Positions 8,948 to 16,765 are shown, numbered from the stretch's first letter. The stretch is DNA of 64,000 nt from Chlamydia crocodili (GCF_018343815.1 NZ_CP060791.1:1-64000), one strand, 5' to 3'. Numbers and translations are program-made. Notes: generated by a model not told the origin, from the letters alone.

Positions 8948-9418
8948 ATGTTATCCCTATACGAAACTAATTTAGATTTTTTTAACCAAACACGAAAACA
9001 TCCTTGTTTGATGAAAAATGCTTACGTACGCGAAGCCTCAACTAGTCATACCCCATGCTTACGTATGGGTATAGAGGATATAACGTTATTTTCTTGTTCT
9101 TCTCTAAAATCTTCTGTATTAAGTTCGCTCCCTATTTTAGGAACTATTCGAGGCTTTGCACGTTTATATAGCACTTGGTCCGTTAAAGATAGAAGTAACG
9201 ATCAACTTAAAGATCAAGTAACTCATACCCTTTTGGGAATTTTCGAAGTCCTGGGGTTGGGTGCTGCTCTTTTAGTTGTAAAAATCGCTATCACAGCTTT
9301 GATATACATTTCCTTCGTTCTCTTTATGTTGTTTGGCATGTTCTATGAAATTGCAAGTACGCAATTCCAAAAGTTACCATGCTTTGCCAAACAAAGTTCT
9401 GAAACTAATAAGATTTAA
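8948..9418 (+). CDS. Tandem Inc-like family, copy 1
   Basis: First of nine related plus-strand genes (8948-16663). This 156-residue copy shows the shared plan: an N-terminal segment with an aromatic/acid start and the block HPCLMKNAYVRE, the family core LPILGTIRGFARLYSTWSVKDRS, then a hydrophobic half containing HTLLGIFEVLGLG and two adjacent membrane-like segments (about 100-140). The two-lobed hydrophobic region suggests an Inc protein; no biochemical function is known to me. The C-terminal tail is short and basic with several Cys. It follows the lipoprotein terminator, so it may begin a new transcription unit, and has its own terminator at 9430. Confidence 0.65.
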   Translation: MLSLYETNLDFFNQTRKHPCLMKNAYVREASTSHTPCLRMGIEDITLFSCSSLKSSVLSSLPILGTIRGFARLYSTWSVKDRSNDQLKDQVTHTLLGIFEVLGLGAALLVVKIAITALIYISFVLFMLFGMFYEIASTQFQKLPCFAKQSSETNKI

Positions 9419-9429
9419 AGCAAATACTG

Positions 9430-9468
9430 AAATCCTCTCCACACTAGTCCTCAAGGAAAGGATTTTTT
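9430..9468 (+). terminator. Terminator after Inc-like copy 1
   Basis: AAATCCTCTCC (9430-9440) pairs with GGAAAGGATTT (9455-9465) with one mismatch, ending in T6. It lies 12 bases past the stop, which suggests that copies in the array are at least partly transcribed separately. Confidence 0.75.
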
Positions 9469-9510
9469 GGAATAAATATTTCGATTGTTTAAATAGGAAA
9501 AAGCATATTC

Positions 9511-9930
9511 ATGAAAATGTACAACACAAACGCTGAATTTACGGAGAAAACTAAAAATCATCCTTATCTCATTAGAACTGCCTACTCTCGAACTAATGAG
9601 ATTATCGGGGCAAAAGAAGCTTGGACACACATGGTATTAAGTTCTCTTCCTATTTTAGGAACTATCCGTGGTTTAGCACGTCTTTACAGTATTTATTCTG
9701 TTAAAGATAGAAGTGAAGACACAACTTCAGCTTTAATAGTACACACCCTAGTAGGTATTTTTGAAACTCTAGGTTTGGGCATAGTCCTAATGATTATTCC
9801 TATTTCCTTAATCTTCCTGAATATAATCCTAGCATTTATAAAAACACTCTTTGAGTTTATTAGAAGAGGAATCTGTAATCTAAAACGACTATGTTTGCCT
9901 AACAAAGTTACTACAGCTAATAAAGCTTAG
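9511..9930 (+). CDS. Tandem Inc-like family, copy 2
   Basis: The 139-residue copy has the family blocks NHPYLIRTAYSR, LPILGTIRGLARLYSIYSVKDRS and HTLVGIFETLGLG, followed by an almost uninterrupted hydrophobic stretch (about residues 88-118) and a basic tail. It lacks the 20-residue insertion between the N-terminal block and the core seen in copies 1, 3 and 5. An internal ATG two codons downstream (9517) would fit the family start MxxY better, so the exact start is uncertain. Followed by its own terminator at 9959. Role as an inclusion membrane protein is inferred from the hydrophobic profile only. Confidence 0.65.
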   Translation: MKMYNTNAEFTEKTKNHPYLIRTAYSRTNEIIGAKEAWTHMVLSSLPILGTIRGLARLYSIYSVKDRSEDTTSALIVHTLVGIFETLGLGIVLMIIPISLIFLNIILAFIKTLFEFIRRGICNLKRLCLPNKVTTANKA

Positions 9931-9956
9931 AAAGACATATGAATCTGTAAGAATCG

Positions 9957-9998
9957 AAGAAGCACTATTTTCCAGAGATAAGTGCTTCCTTGTTTTTT
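9957..9998 (+). terminator. Terminator after Inc-like copy 2
   Basis: GAAGCACT (9959-9966) pairs perfectly with AGTGCTTC (9981-9988), followed by CTTG and T6. It lies 29 bases past the stop. Confidence 0.8.
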
Positions 9999-10046
9999 AA
10001 CCACTTACACTCTAAAATTTCTATAAATTATTTTTTATACAAGACG

Positions 10047-10499
10047 ATGTTTATTTCAAAATACGCAACACATCTTGAGTTTAAGGAAAAAACCACGCAC
10101 CATCCTAATTGGATCAAAAGTGGTTATATTCGCGATTTGGAATCGACAGCGTCTCACAGGAACTGTTGGATAATTCTTGACTATGATAATTTAAAAGCTT
10201 CTTTTCTTTCTTCTATGCCTGGTTTAGGAACCATTCGTGGTCTAGCGCGTCTTTACAACGTTTGGTCTATTAAAGGCACCGTAGAACAAATAAATAACAC
10301 AATTATTCATACTATTACGGGTATTTTAGAAACGCTTGGTTTAGGAATAGTTCTCTTGGTATTTAGAATCACCTTAACAGCCGTACTTATTCCTATAATA
10401 CTTCTATTTTACCTATGCACTGTCTTAATTGCTTGTTTCAAAAACCAATTTGAATCCGCGCTCTCTAAAAGTTTAACCAGCGAAGTTCGGATAGTGTAA
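10047..10499 (+). CDS. Tandem Inc-like family, copy 3
   Basis: The predicted product is 150 residues. I place the start at ATG 10047 (MFISKYATHLEF) because this aligns with the MFINSY/MFTSYD starts of neighbouring copies; an upstream in-frame ATG at 9990 lies on the edge of the preceding terminator. The core is slightly diverged: MPGLGTIRGLARLYNVWSIKGT, with KDR replaced by KGT, then HTITGILETLGLGI. The hydrophobic half has two segments, then a short polar tail. No strong Shine-Dalgarno is visible. Same family inference as the other copies. Confidence 0.62.
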   Translation: MFISKYATHLEFKEKTTHHPNWIKSGYIRDLESTASHRNCWIILDYDNLKASFLSSMPGLGTIRGLARLYNVWSIKGTVEQINNTIIHTITGILETLGLGIVLLVFRITLTAVLIPIILLFYLCTVLIACFKNQFESALSKSLTSEVRIV

Positions 10500-10608
10500 A
10501 TATCGCACTCATTGAATTCAGCACTTCATAAGAAGCAGACACTTATAGTTTTATTTAACGATTTATGTTAAAATCTTACCCTGTAAAAAATTAACATAGG
10601 AGAAAACT

Positions 10609-11034
10609 ATGTTCATCAATAGTTATGAAAAACCTGCCGATTTTCTAGAAGGAACTTCTAATCATCATCCATTGATCAAAAGTGCTTATGTACGTAAAAG
10701 TATGGACGGGGGGATTTCTAATGAGCAAGATCTACGATCTTTGTTCTTGGGAGCGCTTCCTATCTTAGGATCTATTCGAGGCTTAGCACGTCTTTATAGT
10801 GTTTGGTCTGTTAAAGATAGAAGCGGGGATGCTCAAAAAGATGTAACTGCTCACACAATAGTCGGTATCTTAGAGGTCCTTGGATTTGGCCCTATCTTCC
10901 TAGCATTGAATATTGCTCTAGCTGTTATCGGAATTTTCTCTATCATCGCCATCGGAGTTATAGGTCTGTTTTGTCACGGAATTAAATGTGGTGTTAAGTT
11001 CTTAACAAAACCTTGTCTACCCAACAAATGTTAA
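10609..11034 (+). CDS. Tandem Inc-like family, copy 4
   Basis: The 141-residue copy has a clear Shine-Dalgarno (TAGGAG seven bases before the ATG) and the family blocks HHPLIKSAYVRK, LPILGSIRGLARLYSVWSVKDRS and HTIVGILEVLGFG. Two membrane-like segments follow (about 90-125), including a Gly/Ile-rich second lobe, then a Cys-containing basic tail (KPCLPNKC) similar to those of copies 1 and 2. It shares a 52-base identical DNA stretch with copy 5 over the core motif, which points to recent duplication or gene conversion. Confidence 0.68.
   Translation: MFINSYEKPADFLEGTSNHHPLIKSAYVRKSMDGGISNEQDLRSLFLGALPILGSIRGLARLYSVWSVKDRSGDAQKDVTAHTIVGILEVLGFGPIFLALNIALAVIGIFSIIAIGVIGLFCHGIKCGVKFLTKPCLPNKC
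10772..10823 (+). repeat. 52-base identical repeat, first copy (in Inc-like copy 4)
   Basis: Bases 10772-10823 are identical to 11343-11394. They encode the core from the Ile of GTIRG to the Arg of VKDRS. Identity at every codon position is more than protein constraint requires and suggests recent duplication or conversion. Confidence 0.9.
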
Positions 11035-11161
11035 CTCTTTTTATGTATTTTCCTCTTATAAACCAGGAGTAGACGACCTATTCCCTTTCGTTTCCAGTTT
11101 TGTTTTAACCATTTATCTGATAAAATGCTTCTGATTTATGGAGATTTTTTAGGGGTAAAGT

Positions 11162-11557
11162 ATGTTTACAAGTTATGATACAAGTTTTAATTTTATGGAA
11201 GGAACGGCTCGCCACCCATCCTTTATTAAAAGTGCCTACGCGCGTAATAGTACAGGCGTCAACTCTCATATAGAATGTTTGTTGCTAGATAGTAATAAAA
11301 ACCTTCTCTCTACTATATTAAGTGCTGTACCTATTTTAGGAACTATTCGAGGCTTAGCACGTCTTTATAGTGTTTGGTCTGTTAAAGATAGAAGTGAGGA
11401 TTCTAAAACAAATATTATTATCCACACCGTTACAGGTATTCTAGAAACCCTAGGCTTAGGAATCTTCATTCTTATTGCTAAAATTCTTATCTTAGCCTTA
11501 ACAATACTTGTTTTCTTTACAGGAACTAAATTGGGCTTAATCAAAGAAGACAACTAG
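11162..11557 (+). CDS. Tandem Inc-like family, copy 5
   Basis: The 131-residue copy starts at ATG 11162 with AGGGG upstream. Blocks are RHPSFIKSAYARN (18-29), VPILGTIRGLARLYSVWSVKDRS (56-78) and HTVTGILETLGLGI (88-101), with hydrophobic segments from about 85 to 120 and a very short tail. It lacks the basic Cys-containing tail of copies 1, 2 and 4. It is the last of the first block of five; yhhQ-tgt follow before the family resumes at 13945. Confidence 0.68.
   Translation: MFTSYDTSFNFMEGTARHPSFIKSAYARNSTGVNSHIECLLLDSNKNLLSTILSAVPILGTIRGLARLYSVWSVKDRSEDSKTNIIIHTVTGILETLGLGIFILIAKILILALTILVFFTGTKLGLIKEDN
11343..11394 (+). repeat. 52-base identical repeat, second copy (in Inc-like copy 5)
   Basis: Matches 10772-10823 base for base in direct orientation, 571 bases downstream. 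Recombination between the copies would delete one gene length and leave a chimera. Confidence 0.9.
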
Positions 11558-11749
11558 AGTTGTGAAAATAACCTAGGCTTTTCCAAGTAGATCTTTTGAT
11601 TTTTTAAACTTAGATCTCCTTAATATTTTTTAATAAAATAATATTCCTTTGCTTCATTTCTCTATCAAAGAAGCTTACAAGCAAAATAGATGCAAATTAA
11701 GTTGCCTTCTCTCTATACTTTTAGATCCTTCAATGATCTAAATGCTTCC

Positions 11750-11803
11750 ATGATCAATTTATCTAGGAGTCCCAACTCCGAAGGAGTCTCAAACTAAGGA
11801 GAA
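11750..11803 (+). promoter_or_regulatory. yhhQ leader: 15-codon open frame and alternative small hairpins
   Basis: ATG at 11750 opens a 15-codon frame (MINLSRSPNSEGVSN) whose TAA (11795-11797) abuts the AAGGAG Shine-Dalgarno of yhhQ. Three of its 15 codons are Asn (AAT, AAC, AAC). Within it ACTCC (11775-11779) can pair either with GGAGT at 11766-11770 (4-base loop) or with GGAGT at 11783-11787 (3-base loop). This resembles a leader-peptide or translational coupling arrangement. No Shine-Dalgarno is seen for the small frame, so translation is uncertain. Confidence 0.3.
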
Positions 11804-11809
11804 TCTATT

Positions 11810-12481
11810 TTGCATAATGAAATGATTTTTATAGCACAAACCGTGCTAATCGTACTTGCGGGAATATTTTTCGCTTCTAAAAGCACAGGATGGCTAACAG
11901 GATGGTTGGCTACTCTATCAGTAATCATGAATGTATTTGTATTGAAGCAGATTTTCCTTTGCGGTTTAGAGGTGACATCTGCTGATGTCTATATGATCGG
12001 TATACTCTCCTGCTTAAATTTCTCTAGAGAGCTCTATGGACAAAATAAGGTAAATGAAGCCATGATCGGCTCCTGGGTTATCACAATAGCATTTCTTATT
12101 CTAACGCAATTGCATCTCGCTCTTATTCCTTCATTAAACGATGCAACTCAACATCATTTCATAGCGCTATTTTCACCAACACTAAGATTAACCCTAGCCT
12201 CTTTAGTCACTGTGATTCTTGTCCAGATTGTTGATCTCAAGCTCTTCTCGTATCTAAAAAGCCTATTTCAAGATAAGGCTTTTGGAACCCGCTCGGCTAT
12301 ATCCCTAATCTCCTCGCAAGTCTTAGATACTTTACTATTTTCTTTCCTAGGTCTCTACGGTATCGTATCTAATCTCACTCATGTCATCCTATTTTCTCTC
12401 ATCACAAAGATATGTGTAATTACTATGTCAGTTCCCGTTGTAGTTCTTGGTAAATATTTTAGAAAAAGAAAAGAAGCTTAA
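11810..12481 (+). CDS. yhhQ: Queuosine precursor (queuine) transporter, YhhQ/VUT family
   Basis: Predicted inner membrane importer of a 7-deazaguanine base. The 223-residue protein has about six hydrophobic segments and YhhQ-type features: ADVYMIGILSCLNFSRELYG after the second segment, and a central charged loop before FGTRSAISLISSQVLDTLLFSFLG. A TTG start at 11810 is chosen because AAGGAG lies eight bases upstream; the nearest in-frame ATG is four codons further in and too far from it. It is 112 bases upstream of tgt on the same strand. Published work on C. trachomatis showed that its YhhQ and Tgt salvage queuine from the host; I infer the same here. Confidence 0.85.
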   Translation: MHNEMIFIAQTVLIVLAGIFFASKSTGWLTGWLATLSVIMNVFVLKQIFLCGLEVTSADVYMIGILSCLNFSRELYGQNKVNEAMIGSWVITIAFLILTQLHLALIPSLNDATQHHFIALFSPTLRLTLASLVTVILVQIVDLKLFSYLKSLFQDKAFGTRSAISLISSQVLDTLLFSFLGLYGIVSNLTHVILFSLITKICVITMSVPVVVLGKYFRKRKEA

Positions 12482-12593
12482 ATTCCCCGTAAATTCTATT
12501 TACAGTAAAATATAGGCCCGATACGCTTACTTTACTCTTTTCAAGCGAGATATAAAACAACAGTTTTCCCTGGGATAATTCAGGTTCCTAATC

Positions 12594-13712
12594 GTGGCAT
12601 TAAAATTTCACGTCCTTCATCAATCTAAAAAATCACGAGCTCGTGTAGGCAAAATAGAAACTGCCCATGGAGTCATAGACACCCCCGCTTTTGTTCCTGT
12701 TGCGACTAACGGTGCCTTGAAAGGCGTTGTCGATCATAGTAACATTCCACTCATGTTTTGTAATACCTACCATCTCTTGGTACATCCTGGAACAGAAGCT
12801 ATTGCCGCTATGGGAGGACTACATAAATTTATCAATAGAAATGCTCCTATAATTACAGATTCTGGGGGATTTCAGATCTTTAGCCTTGCCTACGGCTCAG
12901 TAGCAGAAGAAATTAAAAGTTGTGGGAAAAAGAAAGGCTCTTCATCCATCTTAGAGATTAATGATGAAGGCGTATGGTTCAAATCCTATAGAGATGGCCA
13001 TAAACTCTTTCTATCCCCGGAAGTTTCTGTACAAGCTCAAAAAGATCTGGGTGCTGATATCATTATTCCCCTAGACGAACTCTTACCCTTTCATTCTAAT
13101 GAAAAGTATTTCTTATCATCGTGCTCACGAACATATGTCTGGGAAAAACGCTCTTTAGATTACCATAAAAAAGACCCTAGATATCAGTCTATGTATGGGG
13201 TAATTCATGGAGGTATAGATCCAGAACAAAGGAAAATTGGGTGCCAGTTTGTTGAAGATCATTCTTTTGACGGATTCGCTATCGGAGGCAGCTTAGGAAG
13301 AAATCTAAAAGAAATGGTACCTGTTATTGATGTCACCACGTCATATTTATCCAAAGATCGCCCTGTACATCTTTTAGGAATAGGAGATCTCCCCTCGATA
13401 CACGCTACAGTTGGCTTTGGTATAGATTCTTTCGATAGCTCTTATCCAACTAAGGCGGCGCGCCACGGTTTGATCCTATCATCTCAAGGGCCTATCAAAA
13501 TTGCCAATCAGGCCTACGCTTATGATCTTTCTTCCTTAGATCCTGAATGTAGATGCCTAACATGCACATCAAACATCTCTAAAGCTTATCTACGGCACCT
13601 TTTCAAAGTTCACGAACCTAATGCAGGAATTTGGGCCTCTATCCATAATCTCTACTATATGCAACAAGTTATGCAAAATATCCGAAAACAGATCTTAAAT
13701 GATGAGATTTGA
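12594..13712 (+). CDS. tgt: tRNA-guanine transglycosylase, probably queuine-specific
   Basis: Exchanges guanine-34 in tRNAs for Asp, Asn, His and Tyr with a queuosine base. The 372-residue protein has base-binding Asp89 in DSGGFQ, the HGG motif at 205-207, nucleophile Asp281 in IDSFDSSYPT, and zinc ligands Cys319, Cys321, Cys324 and His351. The specificity loop reads FAIGGSLGRN where preQ1-using bacterial enzymes have FAVGGLAVGE: the Val is Gly (235), as in eukaryotic queuine enzymes, and the position of the bacterial pocket Cys is Leu (DEL for DEC). This agrees with direct use of host queuine, as reported for C. trachomatis. Start is GTG at 12594. Pairs with yhhQ upstream. Confidence 0.93.
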   Translation: MALKFHVLHQSKKSRARVGKIETAHGVIDTPAFVPVATNGALKGVVDHSNIPLMFCNTYHLLVHPGTEAIAAMGGLHKFINRNAPIITDSGGFQIFSLAYGSVAEEIKSCGKKKGSSSILEINDEGVWFKSYRDGHKLFLSPEVSVQAQKDLGADIIIPLDELLPFHSNEKYFLSSCSRTYVWEKRSLDYHKKDPRYQSMYGVIHGGIDPEQRKIGCQFVEDHSFDGFAIGGSLGRNLKEMVPVIDVTTSYLSKDRPVHLLGIGDLPSIHATVGFGIDSFDSSYPTKAARHGLILSSQGPIKIANQAYAYDLSSLDPECRCLTCTSNISKAYLRHLFKVHEPNAGIWASIHNLYYMQQVMQNIRKQILNDEI

Positions 13713-13944
13713 TCCGACTTATCCTGAGAATTAATCTCAATTTTTCAATTCTAAAGTGATTTACCTTAAATTACTTAAAATAAGAATACGAAATAGAAAA
13801 TTGCTTTTTATTAAAAATAAGCATAATTTTTTTCGAGTTTTAGATAAGAAACGACCCTAAAGTTATATAAGAAACCTTATTTATGAAATATTAATTATAA
13901 ACAGACTTACACTTAATAAAAACTATTATATTCCAAGCATAAAT

Positions 13945-14391
13945 ATGGATTGTTTTATCTATAGGTATAGAAATAATACAGAGTTTTTTTTTGATCAGCA
14001 AAACGCCTGCTGGTTATTTAAAGAAGGCTTCATTAGATCAGAAACCCAGATGCTACCCTACACTCTGGATTGGGAAATTAATATAAGTAGCGCTGATGAA
14101 ATCAAAGAACTCCTTGCTCGCTGCATTCCTATAGTAGGCAATATTCTTGGCTTTGGAAAACTCTATAGCCTATGGTCCACACGAGATCCTACGGATCGAT
14201 ATAAAGATATCCTATTCCATACGCTCTCAGGAGTACTAGAAGCTTTGGGCTTAGGTATAGTAGCTTTAATTTTGAAAATAATTACAACGATAATTTTCTA
14301 TATCTTTGAATTTCTTGAATGCCTGACATATACAATGATCTCTATGTTTCTCCCAGGTTCCCCATCTTCAGAAAGATTCTCCCTAGTTTAG
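13945..14391 (+). CDS. Tandem Inc-like family, copy 6
   Basis: The 148-residue copy opens the second block. The N-terminal pattern is now MDCFIYRYRNNTEFF with the block LFKEGFIRS, and the core is diverged: IPIVGNILGFGKLYSLWSTRDPT followed by HTLSGVLEALGLG. Two membrane-like segments lie at about 90-125. Copies 6-9 resemble each other (RY/TYRxNxEF start, GFVR block, S.WST core) more than copies 1-5. A run of nine T at 13984-13992 in the N-terminal coding part could slip. No good Shine-Dalgarno is visible. Confidence 0.62.
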   Translation: MDCFIYRYRNNTEFFFDQQNACWLFKEGFIRSETQMLPYTLDWEINISSADEIKELLARCIPIVGNILGFGKLYSLWSTRDPTDRYKDILFHTLSGVLEALGLGIVALILKIITTIIFYIFEFLECLTYTMISMFLPGSPSSERFSLV

Positions 14392-14439
14392 ACGTAAAAT
14401 ATTAAGAATTTAATAAATTAAAATAAATTCTATAGATAG

Positions 14440-14914
14440 ATGTTAATTTAAAAATAGTGGTGATTTTGTAAATGCCACACAAAATCATCCAGTCTTATTT
14501 AAATTAGGTTTTGTCCGAGATCGTTCTGGTCTTGAAAATTGGTCAGAGGACTGGTTTATTTCTTGCGATCTTACCTCTTTAAGCAGCGATAGCCTTACGG
14601 TACAAGCTCTGAGAGGATTGCCTATAATAGGAACTATAATGGGCCTAGGCAGAATCTATAGTACATTGTCCACAGAGGCTCGTCCTGAATCTGAAATCGA
14701 AGACAGATACATAGATAGATGTTTTCACACAATCATAGGAATTTTAGAGATTTATGGATTGGGAACTATTTTTACAATTATCAAAATTATTTACTTCTGT
14801 ATTCAATTAATCGTAGTAACAATAGCCGGGGAAATCACAGAGTTAATATTTGATGAGGAGCAAGGGTTTAAAGTTCGATACTTTTTAACTAGCGTATTCA
14901 CATTTGATTGTTGA
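14440..14914 (+). pseudogene. Tandem Inc-like family, copy 7, frameshifted near its start
   Basis: From 14447 an open frame encodes the full family plan: NHPVLFKLGFVRDRSG, LPIIGTIMGLGRIYSTLS, HTIIGILEIYGLGTI, then a hydrophobic half and an acidic tail ending at 14914. The family start codon ATG at 14440 (MLI) is out of frame and meets TAA after three codons; removing one base in the TTTAAAAA stretch (14447-14454) would join them. The only in-frame alternative start is TTG 14618, inside the core motif, which would drop the whole N-terminus. I read it as a copy disabled by a one-base shift, unless the base count is wrong or variable. Confidence 0.65.
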
Positions 14915-15207
14915 CTCTAATCAAATTTACAGAATATGGATTCTATTTCATAAAATTAACTGCTTAAAATTATTATTTTTTTAAATAAAAATGATAAAGC
15001 AAGCTGTTAATAACAAACAACTTCCGTATTTTATTTTATTTATAATTGCAATTATTACCAAATATAAGTAAAATGCTTCGCTCTAAATTTTAATAAAAAT
15101 AAATACAAGATAATTGAACACTTATTCGAGACAAGAACTCCTGTATCATACCCAGATAATAAATGTTTTATTATACAGCATAATTTAAACTAACCAGGAT
15201 GTTTTTT

Positions 15208-15675
15208 ATGTTCATAAATACCTATAGAGATAATTCAGAATTTCATGATGCTGCACAAAACTACCCCGCACTTTTTAGACTTGGGTTTGTTCGCGATCAA
15301 TTCGGTCTCAAAGATTGGAAATTTGATTGGTTAATTTCTGATGATATTGAAGATTTAGATGCTGATGGAATTTTTATACAAATTTTACGCGCTCTTCCTA
15401 TTATCGGAACGGTTATGGGTGTAAGTAGAATCTATAGCGTATGGTCTACAGATACTTTAGATGATAGCCTAAAAGATAAAATCATTCATACAGTAGTCGG
15501 ACTGATTGAAATCTGCGGATTGGGCATTATCACTTTGATTATGAAAATTTTTTATTTCGTTCTTGTACGCATTATTGTAACCATTGTACCCGCATGTGTT
15601 CGAATAAGAAGAGGCTCCGAAGCAGAAGAAAACATGAGAGAATTCTTAATCGATACATTTTCTTTGGGGTTATAA
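15208..15675 (+). CDS. Tandem Inc-like family, copy 8
   Basis: The predicted product is 155 residues starting at ATG 15208 (MFINTYRDNSEF), which matches the other copies; CCAGGA lies eight bases upstream. An in-frame ATG three codons earlier overlaps that site. Blocks are NYPALFRLGFVRD, LPIIGTVMGVSRIYSVWSTDT and HTVVGLIEICGLGIITLI, then two membrane-like segments and an acidic tail with Arg-rich start. The N-terminal half has many Asp residues (DDIEDLDADG). Confidence 0.65.
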   Translation: MFINTYRDNSEFHDAAQNYPALFRLGFVRDQFGLKDWKFDWLISDDIEDLDADGIFIQILRALPIIGTVMGVSRIYSVWSTDTLDDSLKDKIIHTVVGLIEICGLGIITLIMKIFYFVLVRIIVTIVPACVRIRRGSEAEENMREFLIDTFSLGL

Positions 15676-15865
15676 TTCTACTCTCTTTTCCCCACTCTAT
15701 CTTTATGATAATAAACCATTAAAAAACAAAGATTTCGAAAAAAATAAAACGCCAAATTATTATCTGTTAATAACTTGTGAGACCTTTTTATATTTATAAT
15801 TGAAACTATTTCAAATAATACATAAACTACTTCGCACTCAATATTTAAAAGTGAAAAATATAGTT

Positions 15866-16663
15866 ATGTTTATTGATAGATATCCAAATAATTGGAACTT
15901 CTCAATTCGAACAAGAAATTCTTGTTCTTTATTACGCTCCGGTTTTGTTCGTACATATTTAGGCGTTCAACCTATTAATAGAGAATGGAATATCTCAACA
16001 AGAGACGGCATTTTCTCCAAAGCAAATATGCTGGAAATAAAAAAAGCCACTCCTATTTTAGGAACAATCATGGGTCTGGGTAGGCTATATAGCGTTTGGT
16101 CTACAAAAGATAATACCACAAGTAAAATACAGTTACTCTTACATACCCTAACGGGTGTTATCGAAACCCTAGGCTTGGGCATTATCCTTTTAATCGCAAA
16201 AATTATCCGTCTAGCAATTAAAATGCTATGCGAAAAAATCGGTCCATGTTGCTGCTGCAGCCGTTATCAAAATCTGGAAATTATCTCCACATCTTCTCAA
16301 GATTCAACAAACATTGAAGATTTCAGATCTACAGATTTAAACGCAATGGACTTAGCCAACTTTAATCCAGAACAAGCTGCAAATTTATTCTCTACTACTG
16401 TTCACGGAGATCCTTCTAAAGGAGAAAAAGTTACAGTATCTCTAACAATAGATCCTCAAGCAATGGAGCAGATGATAAATACAACAACGCAGTTATTATC
16501 CGATATCGTGAATATTGATGAGGATGATGAAGAAGGTATAATGAGAGGTATTTCTCAATTTCAAAACATTCTAGGTACAGGTCGCATACACAACCAAGTG
16601 CATACAATGACCTCTTCTTTAAGAGAATTATCCACTACAACTACAGAAGAGGAAAACTCTTAA
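15866..16663 (+). CDS. Tandem Inc-like family, copy 9, with long C-terminal extension
   Basis: The predicted product is 265 residues from ATG 15866 (MFIDRYPNNWNF, the family start); an upstream in-frame ATG at 15800 adds residues with no counterpart in the family. The first 130 residues follow the plan (SCSLLRSGFVRTY; TPILGTIMGLGRLYSVWSTKD; HTLTGVIETLGLGIILLI). Unlike all other copies it continues past a Cys cluster (GPCCCCSR) into about 125 soluble residues rich in Asn, Thr, Asp and Glu, with an acidic run (DEDDEEG). For an Inc-type topology this tail would face the host cytosol and could be an effector domain. It matches no domain I know. Confidence 0.68.
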   Translation: MFIDRYPNNWNFSIRTRNSCSLLRSGFVRTYLGVQPINREWNISTRDGIFSKANMLEIKKATPILGTIMGLGRLYSVWSTKDNTTSKIQLLLHTLTGVIETLGLGIILLIAKIIRLAIKMLCEKIGPCCCCSRYQNLEIISTSSQDSTNIEDFRSTDLNAMDLANFNPEQAANLFSTTVHGDPSKGEKVTVSLTIDPQAMEQMINTTTQLLSDIVNIDEDDEEGIMRGISQFQNILGTGRIHNQVHTMTSSLRELSTTTTEEENS

Positions 16664-16739
16664 AGAAAATCTTAACAGTCTTTTAGATAGCACCTTTAAT
16701 GATTCTATAAGAAAACTGAACCTCTTCTCCTGTATTACC

Positions 16740-16765
16740 CTCTTATAAACTACAAAATATAAGAG
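16740..16765. terminator. Weak hairpin between convergent genes
   Basis: CTCTTATA (16740-16747) pairs perfectly with TATAAGAG (16758-16765) around a 10-base loop, between the array and the convergent dsbB. There is no clear T-run on either side. Confidence 0.3.

Noticed and set aside
11760..11803. preQ1 riboswitch upstream of yhhQ, suggested by AAACTAAGGAG next to a small hairpin
   Set aside because: The loop and C-rich residues of the preQ1-I consensus are missing, and the cell is expected to import queuine rather than make preQ1.
14618..14914. A separate 98-residue gene starting at TTG 14618
   Set aside because: The frame is open back to 14447 with clear family sequence, so this is the body of a frameshifted copy, not an independent gene.
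8948..16663. CRISPR or short tandem repeat array, because the same motif recurs many times
   Set aside because: The recurrences are coding, hundreds of bases apart, and part of paralogous genes.
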